DNA of 64,000 nucleotides from the NCBI GenBank assembly GCA_019828545.1, contig JACVRA010000091.1, positions 1 to 64,000 on the forward strand, given 5' to 3'. This DNA is from Paracamarosporium sp. OC-R06-R3 (Eukaryota; Ascomycota; Dothideomycetes; Pleosporales; Didymosphaeriaceae). The translations under genes were made by a program, and so were the position numbers. The notes below the pieces were generated by a model. That model saw only the letters and a program-made list of their open reading frames with translations. It was not told the origin of the DNA and did no database searches. This document shows, in pieces, positions 31,890 through 44,520 of this stretch; positions within the stretch are counted from its first letter, which is position 1, and each line of letters begins with the position of its first letter.

Positions 31890-33362
31890 CTTCAACGTCC
31901 CCTAGACACCATTACCAATTATTCCTTGCTCAATGACGGCCTAGCGAGCCTCCTTGGCTTCCTCCTCTTCCCGAACGACCACGCAAGCACCCTGCATCTT
32001 TCTGTGCTCCTTGATGGCCTGAAGGGCATGCTAATCCTCCTACTTGTCCTACTCCTGGATGACCTCAAGACCCTTTAGGGTCTTTGTCCTTGTCCTCCAT
32101 ATCGACCTTATCGGGGGTGGCTTTGTTACCGGCCCGAGTTTGCTCGAGAGCCTATTATTTAGTCAGTATATCTTACGTGCTTTGTATGCTATCTCAACCC
32201 ACCATTTTTAGCTTCTCGACCTCCTCAACTAGGCTCCGGTTCTCCTCAACCAAGCCCCGGTTTTTCTTGGCCAGCGCTTCTTTTTCGTCCTGAGTTTGGC
32301 GCGTTAGCGCTCGGTCATTGGTGCTTTTGGCCTTCCAGGCCCCGACCAGCCACCGGTACGCTTCGAGCGAGTCGGCCTTGAGCTTTTGCCGCTTGGCCCG
32401 AAATTCCACGTCCTAAATTTCGCGCTCGTCGTCGGCCGCGAGTTTCCCCTTCTTCGACTCGGTTACCGAGAGAAGGCGCTTGAAGGACGTGTGGCCGTTT
32501 TTGACCAACGTTTCGACGTCTCTTTCGCTCGGCCGGATCCTGACGTCCTCGTCCTTGTACGGCTTCCGACCCATTTTGGAGCTGTACACGTCCCAGGAGA
32601 TGTACCTGTAGTAACAGTACTGGTCATATGTCAGTATAGGCAAGGTACACCACAAAATAAGAGAAAAATTACTTGGCCTTGGTGATCCTTGGTACCACAG
32701 GCACCGCACGGCGCTTCGCACGTCCTAGAGTCTGTATGGCCTCGTCTGTAAGGCTTCAGGCAATGAGGACAGAATGTGTGGGTCTGCCTGTCGCCCACAT
32801 TGTCCGGAAGCTCGCCTTGGTCCATGTATGACCCGACTGGCGGATAAAAGATCGTCGGGTCCTTTAATGGGTCCGGCTTCCCCATGACCTCCCTCGCCGG
32901 AGCACCGTCCCTCACCGGCGTAGCGGACCTATGAGGAAGAATGGCCTCTGCATCGCCCTGACTATCACCACTAGTATTAGCGGCATTAGCCTGTAGAACC
33001 CGTCGACCTCGAGATGCATCCTCACTATGACTCTGAGCACTAGTGTTGGTGACAAGAGTCTGCTGGACCTCACCACGGCCTCTACCACTCGAAGAAGCGA
33101 TCGAAGACGCCCGAATCCCACCTCGAGGAGCGCCCCCGCCACGACCCCGAGCACCAGAATTGGCGATGAAAGTCTGGGGGCCCTGACCTCCCTGACCACC
33201 GAGTCCTCCGGGCATCAGACCACCGCGATTGCCCCAATGTCCACCTCGACCGCGACCCTGTCCACTTCCACCTTGGCCACCTCGTTCTCGACCACCTCGT
33301 CCTTGATTTTGATTGGCTTGCCAGCCACGGGGCCCAGAGGGCGGGGGACGCCCAAAAGTCAT
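31890..33362 (-). pseudogene. Gene D: RGG-rich, double zinc-knuckle, coiled-coil protein gene, multiply interrupted
   Basis: Minus strand, ATG 33362. Exon 1 (33362-32673) encodes 230 intact codons: an Arg/Gly-rich N-terminus (residues 10-100), three loosely repeated Q-T/A-N units, then a cluster C198, C201, H209, C215, C219, C222, H227 completed by C232 just across the intron (32672-32620). That is enough ligands for two zinc ions. Exon 2 (from 32619) continues YRYISWDVYSSKMGRK and basic-charged helices into a coiled coil (KKNRGLVEENRSLVEEVEKL). It carries an in-frame TAG at 32413-32415. After another intron (acceptor AATAATAG near 32151) a frame change follows, then four further TAGs at 32049, 32040, 32031 and 31941 within otherwise helical sequence. 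Each TAG fits an original CAG. 3' end uncertain. Likely nucleic-acid binding; family unknown. Confidence 0.6.
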
Positions 33363-35850
33363 GATGTCGTCAAAATTAAAATCGATTTTTTTTCGACCGT
33401 GAGAGAGTGTGTGGTTGGTGAAGAATCGAGCGGGCAGGCGCGACAGTCTAATTCGAGTCGCACGTGCTAAGTGAACAGGAAGGGAAGGAACGCGTTCACT
33501 ACCCACTACAACATAACTCGTTTCCTAGAGAACATGACGTGCTTCTAATCGGTTTATTCTTACTCACAGCGTACTTGTATTTTTCCCCATAAAATACGTG
33601 ATTGCCTGGTACAACAATAGATATGTTGCATCCAGATAAGCAGACGCGACAATGGTGAAATTCTACTTCTTGTATGTGCATACAGGGCTTCAACTAGGCT
33701 AGATTACGTCTTTTTCGAGGATTCCGGTCAATCCATGCACCTCAAAGAACCAAAAGAACACTCGGGTCCAATGTAGAGATCAGGGCAAGGCAAGTTTCAA
33801 GATTGCAGGGACATACTCGAAGATCAAAACCAAGTAATCTTCCTCACTATATCTATGTGAGCGCGCTTTCAGGTATATTTGTAAATAAACTGTATCAATT
33901 ATAACAGTCAAATATAAAAGATTACAAGGAGTCATCGAATCGCGTTTTGCATTCAGGTTGTACATAAGGTCAAGTCGATCTCTATATTCAACGATGAAAG
34001 CTGCTTGAGAAGTACCGTTGCAGATGAATGTGAAGATACATCTTAGGAAGTACATATACAACTACGGTGTTTCTTTTCTACTCGGAGAGAATTGCTGCGG
34101 CGATGTTAAACTCTTAAAGCGGTCTCTCGCAGCACATTATTGTCACGCTTGCATACAAAACATATGCAAAGTGAGTGGCCATGTACCCATTCATCTTGTT
34201 TTCGAACACTTTTATCACCAACTCTAGATTTAGACAAGCTATGCTTGAGCATCATAAATGGGTACGATAGAAGTGGAAATGAAACGCACACCAACAATTA
34301 GTTGACTATATGAATTAACTGTTTAAGGCAGAGAAGACATTGAAGAGAACTTCTGGATGCGTCTGGCAGCGATAACTTGGCTGACACGACGCAATTGTAT
34401 ACTATTGTCCCCGCTTGTGACAAAAAGCTCAGAAAGCATCATAGGAACCGATCAAGTGGTTACGCTCAAGTTCCATTACGATTTCGCGTTTCAGGGCCGT
34501 GTGATGATATCCAATTGCATGGAATAGCCGGTTCTTGATGCATACTTCCGAGACATTCCCTCCCGATCGTTGGAGCCCATATCGACTCTAGCAATCGAAC
34601 ACAGCATTTCGCAGGATCTAGAATCTATTCCCTACAACCAGCGTAATACACATGACACATATTCGGAGGATAGCAGGATAGCCCTCGTGTAATAGCTTAT
34701 GATGAGACTTAGAATTGGTAGCCATGTGATGCGGCTCTTTCAGTACGATGCACTTGCTGCGCCTCCTTGTCACACCCTTGCAAAAGCAAGCGAGCGACCC
34801 TGGCCGAAAGTTTTCGGGGTGGAGTGTACCGTCATTATATTTTGGTTACGTAGGGATATCTAGCTAGTGTGCTGCGTGCCGTGGTGGATGTTGCAGCAGA
34901 CGAGGTCAAACACGGAGGAAACGGATTTGGCTTGCATATTGGATGCACACCGATAAACGCAGGCGTCAGCCACGAGACACACGGAGTGAATACCAGACGG
35001 AGATAGTTCGGTTGGAAGGGCGTCATTTTGATGGTTTATAGTGGACCTAGGTCACCGTAGGTGGCGGTCAAACGGATAGGTGCAGGATCCTGGCTGAGAC
35101 TAAGTCTGGGCGTACGCACTATGCTTTGAAGGATTTTGGAACGTGGGATCAAGATTAGAGAGGGACAGGGATACGAAGGCGGTGGCTGATTCAAAGCGTA
35201 ACAAAAGCAACGAAGAATGGCACGTGGGTAGTGAGGCTGATGGTGAGGCTGTTACGATAACACAAGAAATTGAAAACGTCAACGTAAGAAGAGTCTGGAA
35301 GCCGTGCCCAGACATTGCAGGCTCAGTGATAAGGCATACCGAACAGTTAATTACAGGGAAGGTCTAGATGTGATTAGACGTACCATGTGCAAGACCATCG
35401 TATGTAGTAATTCATGCGACGGGGGCGGGTTTTGTGTCTCTTGATTGTATATCAAAGCAAAACAGTCCGTACAGCCGCACGCAAAACGTTCCATAAATTA
35501 CGACGTTTAGTCATCAATAGCGCCTCTCGGAAGTGCGTGATCGCATCGGTGTAGAGCAAAACTAAGTCAAATGGCGATAGGATGGATGGAGATGCCGAGC
35601 TGTTCGACAAAGACAGGCGTATACGAGACGGTAAGCGCACGAGGCTCAATGACGGAGTTTTTATGGCCATGTGTTCGTTGACATCAGTAAATTAGAAGGA
35701 AGTACTGAGCATCTTGATACTTTCAGATAGTAGATGTAAGCGTATCCCAAATTTTGACAGAGATGAACCGACTGATGCGGATATGTTTTACCGCTCTCTG
35801 TGTAGTTGTTATGGTGAGGCTAAACCTAAACATCTACTCAGTGCCCACCA
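33363..35850. other. Gene-free stretch
   Basis: About 2.5 kb with only short frames in all six frames. The left end is the 5' flank of gene D. No repeat, tRNA or recognised transposon signature seen by eye. Confidence 0.5.
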
Positions 35851-37698
35851 TCAGTTCATCCCCTGAGCATCCTCCCAGACGCATCTGGGACACATACAAA
35901 GGCCTCCCAGTGCTCCGACAGCCCACTCGCGTCTCTCCTGTACCGGGAGTCGGATATCGCAGTAATGGCTAAACACTTCTTCTGCCTTCTTTAAGCCAGG
36001 GTTCCGTAGATCTGGTCGCTCATAGTCGACGAGCTGCTCGCGAGTCCAGAAGCGCATGCTGCCATTCCACTCCCAGGCCACATTTGGATCACAGCTGTGA
36101 TTTGCAAGGCACCACATAGGATGCACAGCACCGATTTCAGGTCGTCCATCAAGACCTTGTCGTGCAGATGCCGTGCCTAGGAAGTATTGTTAGACGTAAC
36201 ACAACGATAGGTGAGCGTGGGACTAACCTCGAAACTTTGCATACAAAGTGTTGATGACCCATGTGTCATATCGATGGCTTTGCTCATATATGTTGATGTC
36301 CATTTTTTCCAGAATGTGTAAGGGTTTCAACACATTACTTTCAAAAGAAAACGACAAACTCCGGGGAACGGATGCAAAGGGGTCGGAATCTGGCACCCAT
36401 ATTTCTCGCAGGTCGAGGCCGTGATAATCACCCCATATATAGCGAACTTCTTTCAGATCAAGCGGGTGAACACCCTGTGTTTCAGCCAATCCCATAGCCC
36501 GTATCAGTAAGAGAGTGTATAGCCAGTCCGCAGCTTCGCTCGCTGCGACTTTCTCCGCTGTATTGACGCCGCAAAGAGAGGGGTGGTAATTTTCTTGCGC
36601 TAGATTGTAGCATTCCTCACTACAGAAGAAGACTTCATCGCATTCTTCGCACGATATTACTGTAGATTGTTGATCGGCTTGAGCAGAGGCATCGTTTGTG
36701 CTCGAAAGAGGAATGCTACAAGCGTCGCAGTAGGAGTCGTGAAGTCGTGAGATACCAGTCAAAAGTGACTTCTCTATCAAAATTTCTTCTCCAGGTGGGA
36801 TATCTTCTTTCGCAAAGACGCCGAGTTGTTTTACGTAAGTAATATCAGCATCGACCGACGAGGGTCCACTGCTCACAACGATAAGTATGTAGACACATCA
36901 CCTATAATTTGATTGAGTACGTACCTCAACAATGGGAGTTCTGATACTCTGACCTCGAGCTTGGGCGCAATTCGTTCCATTTCATCGTTTAGAAACTGGA
37001 GCGCCTCAGAAGAAAATCTATCGGGTTCATGTTGGTTCCATGGGTATAGCTCTCGGCGCACAATTCCTTTGTCTGGGTAGTCTTCAATAGTTAACGAACT
37101 AAGGTCTTTGTCTTTAAAATCGGAGTGCGAGCACAGCTTTGCTTCAAGCGTTTCGCGGTGAGATGTAAACACATTTTCTCCAGGCAAGGCCCTAGATGCA
37201 CGCTTGATAAAACCCGCCGCACTTCGAAAGCAACCGCACTGTATAAGACAGGGGATGAGTACCTCATACCTAAAGAAAATTAGCGCCTCCGCCTGCCTAT
37301 GCATCAAATAGCAAGCTAGGGCAGACTTACGCGTTTTTCAACCAGCAAGTTTTGGCCCAAATGATGACCTTCTCAGTATCTACATCTACAGATCTGGTTT
37401 GTTCCTGGAAGTCACCGATAGCAGCTTCCAATGCTTCGTCATGGTATTCACCCTCCTCCGCAAACTCGTCGACAAGAAGAAGCGCCTTGTAAGCATCTCC
37501 AGCGGCAAGATCCGGGTATCCTAAGGATCTGTACGCATCGGCAAGGGCCAATCTGTGTCTGACACTATAAGGTTTGTCTAATGTGCATTTTTGAAGCTCG
37601 GCTAGCCTGTCAAGCCTTTCTTGGAAGGTGGTGGTATTCAATGTTGGCTATAGATGTTAGAAAACCGAAGGTTCGCTCAGAAAGATTCTTACAGCCAT
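35851..37698 (-). CDS. TPR / split MYND-SET domain methyltransferase (SMYD/Set5-like)
   Basis: Five exons on the minus strand: 37698-37693, 37647-37331, 37269-36925, 36868-36228, 36176-35851; 544 aa, phases close. The first exon is only ATG-GCT. The N-terminal half is helical and TPR-like (RLALADAYRSLGYPDLAAGDAYKAL). The SET domain begins at GVFAKEDIPPGEE (about 239) and is split by a MYND finger with C270, C273, C296, C299, C305, C309, H318 and C322. It resumes with the SET hallmark NHSCDPN (462-468) and a late Cys motif (CMCPRC). Such proteins methylate lysines of histones or other proteins in nucleus or cytosol. Substrate not predictable. It shares a 275-bp divergent promoter with the WD40 gene. 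Confidence 0.88.
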
Positions 37699-37973
37699 AG
37701 AATGCCGATAATATGACGGTTAGTTGAAAGGATTATTTGTAGCGTAGGGGGACTATGTATCGGCTGGTGCACATGTGGGTTGGTGAAGTTCTTGTCGCAC
37801 GTGAACGCTTAGCGGTGCCCAAAATTTTACGGGATTAAGAGTGTGCTAACACCGGGCTTTCGCTTCGCCTGCGATCCTAGGTTGCTAACCACACCACCTA
37901 CCATAACTGGCCATACAGCACTTTATGACCAAGTTCTACTGTCTTTTTAGCTTCATTTACTACACATCTAAAC
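37699..37973. promoter_or_regulatory. Divergent promoter of MYND-SET and LisH-WD40 genes
   Basis: 275 bp between start codons. Contains a CACGTG E-box-like hexamer near 37798. No other element called. Confidence 0.4.
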
Positions 37974-39446
37974 ATGTTACCCACAGTCGCGGAGCTTGTG
38001 GCTCAGTATCTGAGATCGAATGGGTATAAAGAAGTAAATACGTCATCATCTCTCACAGCCAAAGCTCATCTGTGATAGACACTAGCTGCTTTCATTGATG
38101 AGGCAGGATTGCCAGTCGATACTGGGAGTGGCAACTTCAAGGTTACGATTGAGCAGATACTACAAGAGAAAAAGACATTTGACATGAGCCTGAACTTTGA
38201 AAAACTCGGGTTGGATAATGAAGAGCGCAAATGGCGAAGTATCGGTGAGTTTTGATCTGCCAACCCTATGATGTTACTGAAGATCGCAGCCCCGTCTAGC
38301 CCAACGATTGTGGAATCCTTGCCACGGAGCAACATCCTCAGTGTTTCACCGCTCAGCCTAACCTTACCATCCAACTCCCAGCCGCATACATATCTGGCAG
38401 CTACCACCGCCGATAGGCGTTTGCACCTCATTGACCCGGGCTCTTCTCCGAACATCGTGGTTCGATCATATTCAAGTTTCCAGGATTCGCCTATTCTAGA
38501 TCTTGCAGTCATCCAAAGCAGGTATCTACTAACGGCTTCCATGTCAGGCAGGCTGCTACTTTACGATACGAAGACCGAGCAAGTCCTAGAGCAGAGAAAA
38601 GATCACGGCAAATACGTCGTGAAGCTCGCTACATGGTCCACGGACTCGTATACAATCGTAGCCACCGCGGGATGGGACAATAAAGTTTTCTTATACAGCA
38701 TTGACCATCTTGATCCTCCTCAGCTCGGAGAACCCATTGCAAGGATGTCGCTTCCGACTGTTCCAGAAACTCTGCTATTCGTCAGATCTCCTGGTATCCC
38801 GCGCCCTGTCTTGCTCCTTACTCGCAGAGATTCCACTTTTCTCCACTATTACACCTTTTCATCGGTAGGACCAGGTCAGTCCGAGATCTCGCTTCTTGGA
38901 AAACAAAATCTGGCGCCACACTCTAATGCTTGGGTTGCTTTTACTCCATCAGACGTGCAGGTCAGCCCGGTCGATGCGTCAGTCGTTGCAATTGCGACCT
39001 CTTCCACTCCGCATATGAAACTCTTGGTAGTAAAGCTGCTGATACCTCCCGAGGAATCATCTTCAGGCAGCGCTGGGACACAAGTCTCAGAGCCGGTTAC
39101 ACAGGCTTCGCAGGCCCGGGCCGATCTTCTTCTCCAAGATAAAGAAGAAGCGGCCATTATGGTGAATATTAGCACCATGGCCCCACAGACTGCGTATTCC
39201 ACGCCGCGACTTGTGTGGCGGCCCGATGGCTCGGGGATCTACGTCAGCTCTGACGACGGCACTGTGCGTGGGTTCGAAGCAAACACTGGTCAGCTCACAG
39301 CATCTTTGAGCGCTCACGAACCTGGTTCAAAGATTCGGTGTCTCTGTGCCGGACAAGTCAAATTTGGGAACGATAGAAGTAATGAGGATGAGTTCCTTTT
39401 AACCGGCGGTTTCGATCAGAAGCTTATACTATGGAGGATTGATTGA
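37974..39446 (+). CDS. LisH and WD40-repeat protein
   Basis: Three exons (37974-38033, 38079-38244, 38290-39446), 460 aa, phases close. Residues 1-35 form a LisH motif (VAELVAQYLRSNGYKETLAAFIDEAG), a dimerisation module. A beta-propeller follows with WD-type blades (YLAATTADRRLHLIDP; LLTASMSGRLLLYD; VATAGWDNKVFLYS) and, at the C-terminus, IYVSSDDGTVRGFEANTGQLTA and LLTGGFDQKLILWRID. A low-complexity Ser/Gly insertion lies before the last two blades. Role is scaffold-like; the exact orthologue is not recognised. Confidence 0.88.
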
Positions 39447-40412
39447 GGCTGCCTTCACCTCGACCACCACGTTACTAGTGGGCAGAGCTCGGCCCGGACT
39501 GAGGAACACACTACTACGATGGCAATATTGTATTATCACTCGACATGCTTTCAAACCTGAGACAAGTTCTCTAACAGTAGCCGTACACGAACGGTTCCCA
39601 AGATACTTCACTATCACGTTGACCTTGTCCCACGCTTACAAATGTTGTGGCACAAATTCTCAACAAATGAGAAATACATCCGGGGCTCTCTTCTTTAGCA
39701 GCCCGATAATCGATTCTTCATTTCGTGACTAACACATCATGTTCATTAGATGCTTTCTAGTCCATTCCGATCAACCAGTATTACAAGTCCAACGCACCTA
39801 AGCGAGCTTAAGCGTGGCTTTGATTTCTATGTTGGGACAAGAACTAAGAACTCGCTAAGCGAGATTCCCCAGATCTCTGACTATTTGATATGATATTGAA
39901 AAAACACTGTTCTTCAACACTAAGGCTTGGGTCGAGCCACAGGCGTGTCTTGATCGAGAGTGGGGACGCGCCACCAAGTCTAGCATACGCCATCCTCCAA
40001 ACATTACAATTTCAAAGGCATGATTGCCATACTGTGTTGGCTGTTGCCCGCCCCAATATACTTCTTTTGACAATGGCGCTCCTCCCCTGCAATCTAATCC
40101 TTCACGGTCAATGCACTATGCAAGGATCCAGCGCCGTGAATTTTTTTTGTTTGTCGGAAAGCTGGCAGATGATCCTATTGATCGATTCAAGATTCACACT
40201 ACGTTTACCGTCAACAACCTTGTGCTTCGAGGGATATCGATATACTATAAGACTTCCCGCTGTCGCACTAGAGGAAACTCATCCGCAGCACAACTCGTTC
40301 ACCAACTTTTGCATATCATCTATATCTAGGAAAAGGTGCTTAGCTCCTCTCTTACCTCTTCTCTCTCGTTCATCACTATCCTGTCATCTCCAAGTAAACT
40401 TCCAACTCCAAA
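39447..40412. other. Intergenic, promoter of RRM gene
   Basis: About 970 bp. A pyrimidine-rich stretch (CTCTCTTACC.. TCTCTCG) precedes the next ATG, as is common upstream of strongly expressed fungal genes. No gene seen. Confidence 0.5.
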
Positions 40413-41416
40413 ATGTCTGTCCCCACCCCTAAAATTGGCGCAACGGGGGACTACCTGCTCGTCGTTTCTGGTCAGCTACGCAAGGCTCCATACCTTGCAG
40501 ATTGGAAGGCGTTCAAAGACCATATCCGGAAGGTCGTAAAAGAACAACCTGGATGGTCCAATGTATGTGAAGGCAAGACTCGAGGGGAAATGCAAGGATG
40601 GTGCAGACTCAAGGACAAAGAGGATGCAAACGCAGTTTACAGTTTGTGAAGACCTACTACGCCACATTACTCTTCCGCTGATCTTAACCTCTAGATGCTT
40701 ATTCCAGACAAGTGGTGATTCATATATTTGCAACGAGTCTGCATACAGGGTACTGGGACTTGTTGTCGTGTAACTGCAATCGGCACTTCGGCGTGGGGGA
40801 GAAAGGTCACTCGCCTGATCGCTCTGGAATTGATGTCGCTGCTATCAACCAAGTCTTCAAGAACCGCGATGGCAGCTCTTCTGCTCATTACGCTGCACCC
40901 CCACAGCCCATACAACCCACATATCAATACACCAATTATTACCAGGCTTCACCTTACACGCCGGCATCCGTTTACCCATACCCTGGAACCTCCACGCAAC
41001 CAGTCTATTCGCAAAGCTCCGGGGGCCTTCCTGTGAATTTGAGTCAGGGCGCGGTAATTACCGAATCGCGCGGGATCTTCCTCCAGGGTCTGAATTACAG
41101 CGTAGGGAACAATGAGCTGGCTGCGCTACTAAGTAGTGCCGGTTTACGACCAGAGCGAGCCAGCGTGCACAGAGATTCTAGGGGTTCTTCGAAGGGCGTA
41201 GCAACTGCAAGATTTTCTACGAAAGCTGAGGCAGAATATGCAGTCGCTGCGCTCAATGGAAAATTACACGCTGGAAAGACCCTCACGGTGCGCATGGATG
41301 CCAATTCCACTGTCGTCGGTTCCCTCGAGCCTGTTGTCGTGGATGGCACGAACAAATCCGGGGTAGGTTGCAGGCTATTCCTTGTACTCGGCCGGACTAA
41401 CTGGGGATAGTACTAA
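40413..41416 (+). CDS. RRM-domain RNA-binding protein
   Basis: Three exons: 40413-40641, 40695-41362 and a two-codon last exon 41411-41416; 300 aa. The N-terminal module (GDYLLVVSGQLRKAPYLADWKAFKDHIRK) looks like a divergent RRM-type fold. A Tyr/Pro/Gln-rich linker follows, then a canonical RRM with RNP2 GIFLQGL and RNP1-like KGVATARF. The last intron (GTAGGT donor, ACTAAC branch point, GATAG acceptor) ends the protein at KSGY; without splicing the frame stops at 41410. Similar Pezizomycotina proteins are nuclear RNA binders; targets unknown. Confidence 0.83.
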
Positions 41417-44400
41417 ACGGACATACCGAAGAACACGGATGCAAAAGCTCCGTAGTGCAGACGTATGATATATACCAACTTCGGGCACCTTTGGTTGTAG
41501 ATCTTGAGACGTATTGTGTCTTACGGTCTGCCTCCTCATGACAGTACTGGGATATTCCCTAGTTTTTTTTTTCACTCTCTTTGACGGCAGAGTCTGCTTC
41601 CTGGGGACCTAGGTCTTCTTTCTTAGGATTTGAACTTGAACATTTAACATGTACACTTCGGTTATGTTTTTGTTTCGCGCTTTGGTTTGGGTGTTCACGC
41701 TTAGTTCTAATCTTGAATCGGCGTTGCAACGCCACATCTTACTTTTGCAACCACGTTGCTTTTTCCATCATGACGCCTGCACCTACATAGTAACGTGGAC
41801 TGCGAACATTTCGGATCAAAGCTCGTACCTCTAGTGCCGCCACTCCGCATTCCCCGGGGCCTCTCATTTGACTTACTGTGATGTACGAGCTGAAACCGAC
41901 TCAGGGTCCACAACTTTGGCGTTGCCCCGAGTTGCGAGGCTTGATACTCGTGCAGCGGGTCTCGGAGGTATTACCGTCAGAAATTAGAGGATGTGGAGTC
42001 ACGAATGTGACCGGCCTACTGGAAGCCCACGGCTTCGGATCATCTGAATCACTCCCAACCCAAACGTCACCGGCCAGGAAGCGAGGCTGGAGTACCTGAT
42101 CTACGGACATGTTCGGGGCTTACTGTCTCGCTTCCGCCATCTCAAACTTCAGGATTCTCGTTAGTAGTAGGGTACCCCCACACGGGCTTGCGCTTCTATG
42201 GCAGCATGGCAGGGTTCTCGCGTCATCTCATTCTTGTTCGTGCATGTTCAGAGGTTCCTAATAGTATTCTGTTGCACTACCAACACTCTAGTAGAAGACA
42301 CAGCTAGAATTAGTAAATCTGGTGATAATACTACCCCCGATGAGCAGCAGCGGTTACGAGGCTTGGGATATAGGCGAAGCATTATCCGACGCTGACCGGG
42401 ATTAACTTACGCAATTCATCAACAGTTATGCAGGTTGCACAGCAGTTGTGCATCCACGATCCTGCAGCAATCAACGCCTCCTTCGCGCTAACTCTTCCGA
42501 GAAGGTGGCGAAATCTAGACTTGATCTTCTCTGCGAAAACTGAACAATGCTATCAATCAATGTACAGATAGGGGCCAGACTGACGCAACAGGTGCCGCTC
42601 CGCTCTTGGCGGCTGGGCGATCGCTCCCAGTTGGTCAACTGACTTTCTACCTTGCAAGGCTGTAAACCCGCCTCACGATGCGCGTTTCGACGGCATCGCC
42701 TTCAGATCGAGGCGATGACGAAGGAGTCTGCGACGAACAGGTGATTCCGCGGCCTTGTTCGCACCTGTTACTCTAGTCACTTCCACCACTCTCTAGCAGA
42801 GTCAACTTTGGTATGTCTACTACACAGCGTAAACAGCAACACCACGATTCACGAGTTAATAATTCCACTAGCTGTGGCTCCAAAGCTTAGTTTATATACT
42901 AAGAAGCTTCAAAGGTCGTAAAATTCACCAAGGCAGTATGCCAACGACATCGCACCAACTTGATCAAGACATTGAACGAACACGAATAGACTGGCAACAG
43001 TGGCTGCGAATACAGTATGACGGGAATGGCGTTGGCAACTGCTGGCACGGCAACTAGGATCCTTCCTGCCGCCGACTGACAGCAACGGTGCGATAATAAA
43101 TTTCCGACGTGGACGCACGAACGTGGTCACCCCAGCGGCGGTACACGATCGCCGATTTACTCAGCCTTAGGACCAAGAAGGTACCGGCCACCTGGCGTCA
43201 CGACGTTGCGAAGAAGTTGCCGCAAGACTCATCGACACAGTGCGACTTGTGAGAATGACATGCATAAGGCGTTCAAGAAGCCATGTTGATCATTCCAGGT
43301 CACTGGTACCGAAAGACGACCCGATAACCTGGGAAACACGTTCTGGTGGCGGAGCGGGCGCCTGCGATCTCGATTAACGTGCATTAGAGAGGGAACAGTG
43401 TCGCGAATACAGAATTTACGCGCAGGAATAGCCACGTGCTTCACCGCAGGGGATCCAGCGAAGTGGCTGCTACAAGGCAAGGTGATAGGATGATGGTGTA
43501 AGATCTCTGCAAGAAACACGCGATGAAGCCCTGTCGGTAGAGAGCAGACTCATGCACAACATCGAGGGTGGCTTCACAGTCCTGCTTGATGGACCCCGAT
43601 GGGCTTGTATGAGCCCGAGGAGCCGGATGAGACTGACTAAAGAAGTTTTATTTCGTCACATTCGTGTGTTGTGGCTTGACGGAATTACCGTACCCTGTTT
43701 GAAATCTCCGATCACGAAAGAGCGTTGTTTGGGGCAGGCACAAAAGCTCAGCTCACACGACTGAAGAGCACGATAACATGCCGAGCAATCTGGTCTCGCG
43801 TGTACTGGCTTGGAACGGTTGGAAACCTGAATTCTTGAAGCATTGGATACACACAACATGGAACGCGATTGGTCTTCTATCCCCCGCCATTCGATTACCA
43901 TGTAAAAAGTCCTGAAGAGGAGCGCTAGGTTTCACGTTAATCCAAAAGCCTCGCGGCATATTACTACCCATGAATAGATCCGCATAATAGACTCGTATAA
44001 TTCCAATATTATTTAACATCAAGACACCCAAGTATAAGCTGTGCGAGCCGTTCTTCTCTTGGTTGTTTCTCTAGGCTAACAAACCTAAGCAACATGAGGA
44101 AGTCCGATTCCGGGCAATGGGAAGCGCTTCAATCCCCCTCTCATCGCAGTCAGTTAGAGCTATGCGCAGCTCTCATCAGCCTTAGTCGTCCTTCTGTATG
44201 CCTTTATTGAGAACCTACGAGATCGATAGCTGATATACCCCTCACTCTACGGTAATTTGCTGGATTTTTCAAACAATAACATGGGTACTTCTACAGGTAA
44301 CGAGGCACCGAGACAGATAGTATTTCGCTTATTTCCCTCTTGATTGTATGTCTATGGGATTACAAGCATCCCTTCGTGTTTCCTGATACACATCTCTATA

Positions 44401-44520
44401 TCGAAGAGCTAGTAGACGGGTGGCTTTCACGTGCTCAAAGCCTGTGACCCTACGCTAGGTGTACGTTCCCTGGAAATGCTTCGTAACGGGTTTGGAAAGC
44501 TCATGTATAGAAGTAGTCAT
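41417..44520. other. Gene-poor region, left part
   Basis: About 3.1 kb with no frame that I can support. Contains scattered short frames on both strands only. No LTR, TIR or transposase signature recognised. Confidence 0.5.

Noticed and set aside
33780..34061. 93-codon minus-strand frame in the gene-free stretch
   Set aside because: AT-rich, no recognisable motif, no splice partners and no supporting context.
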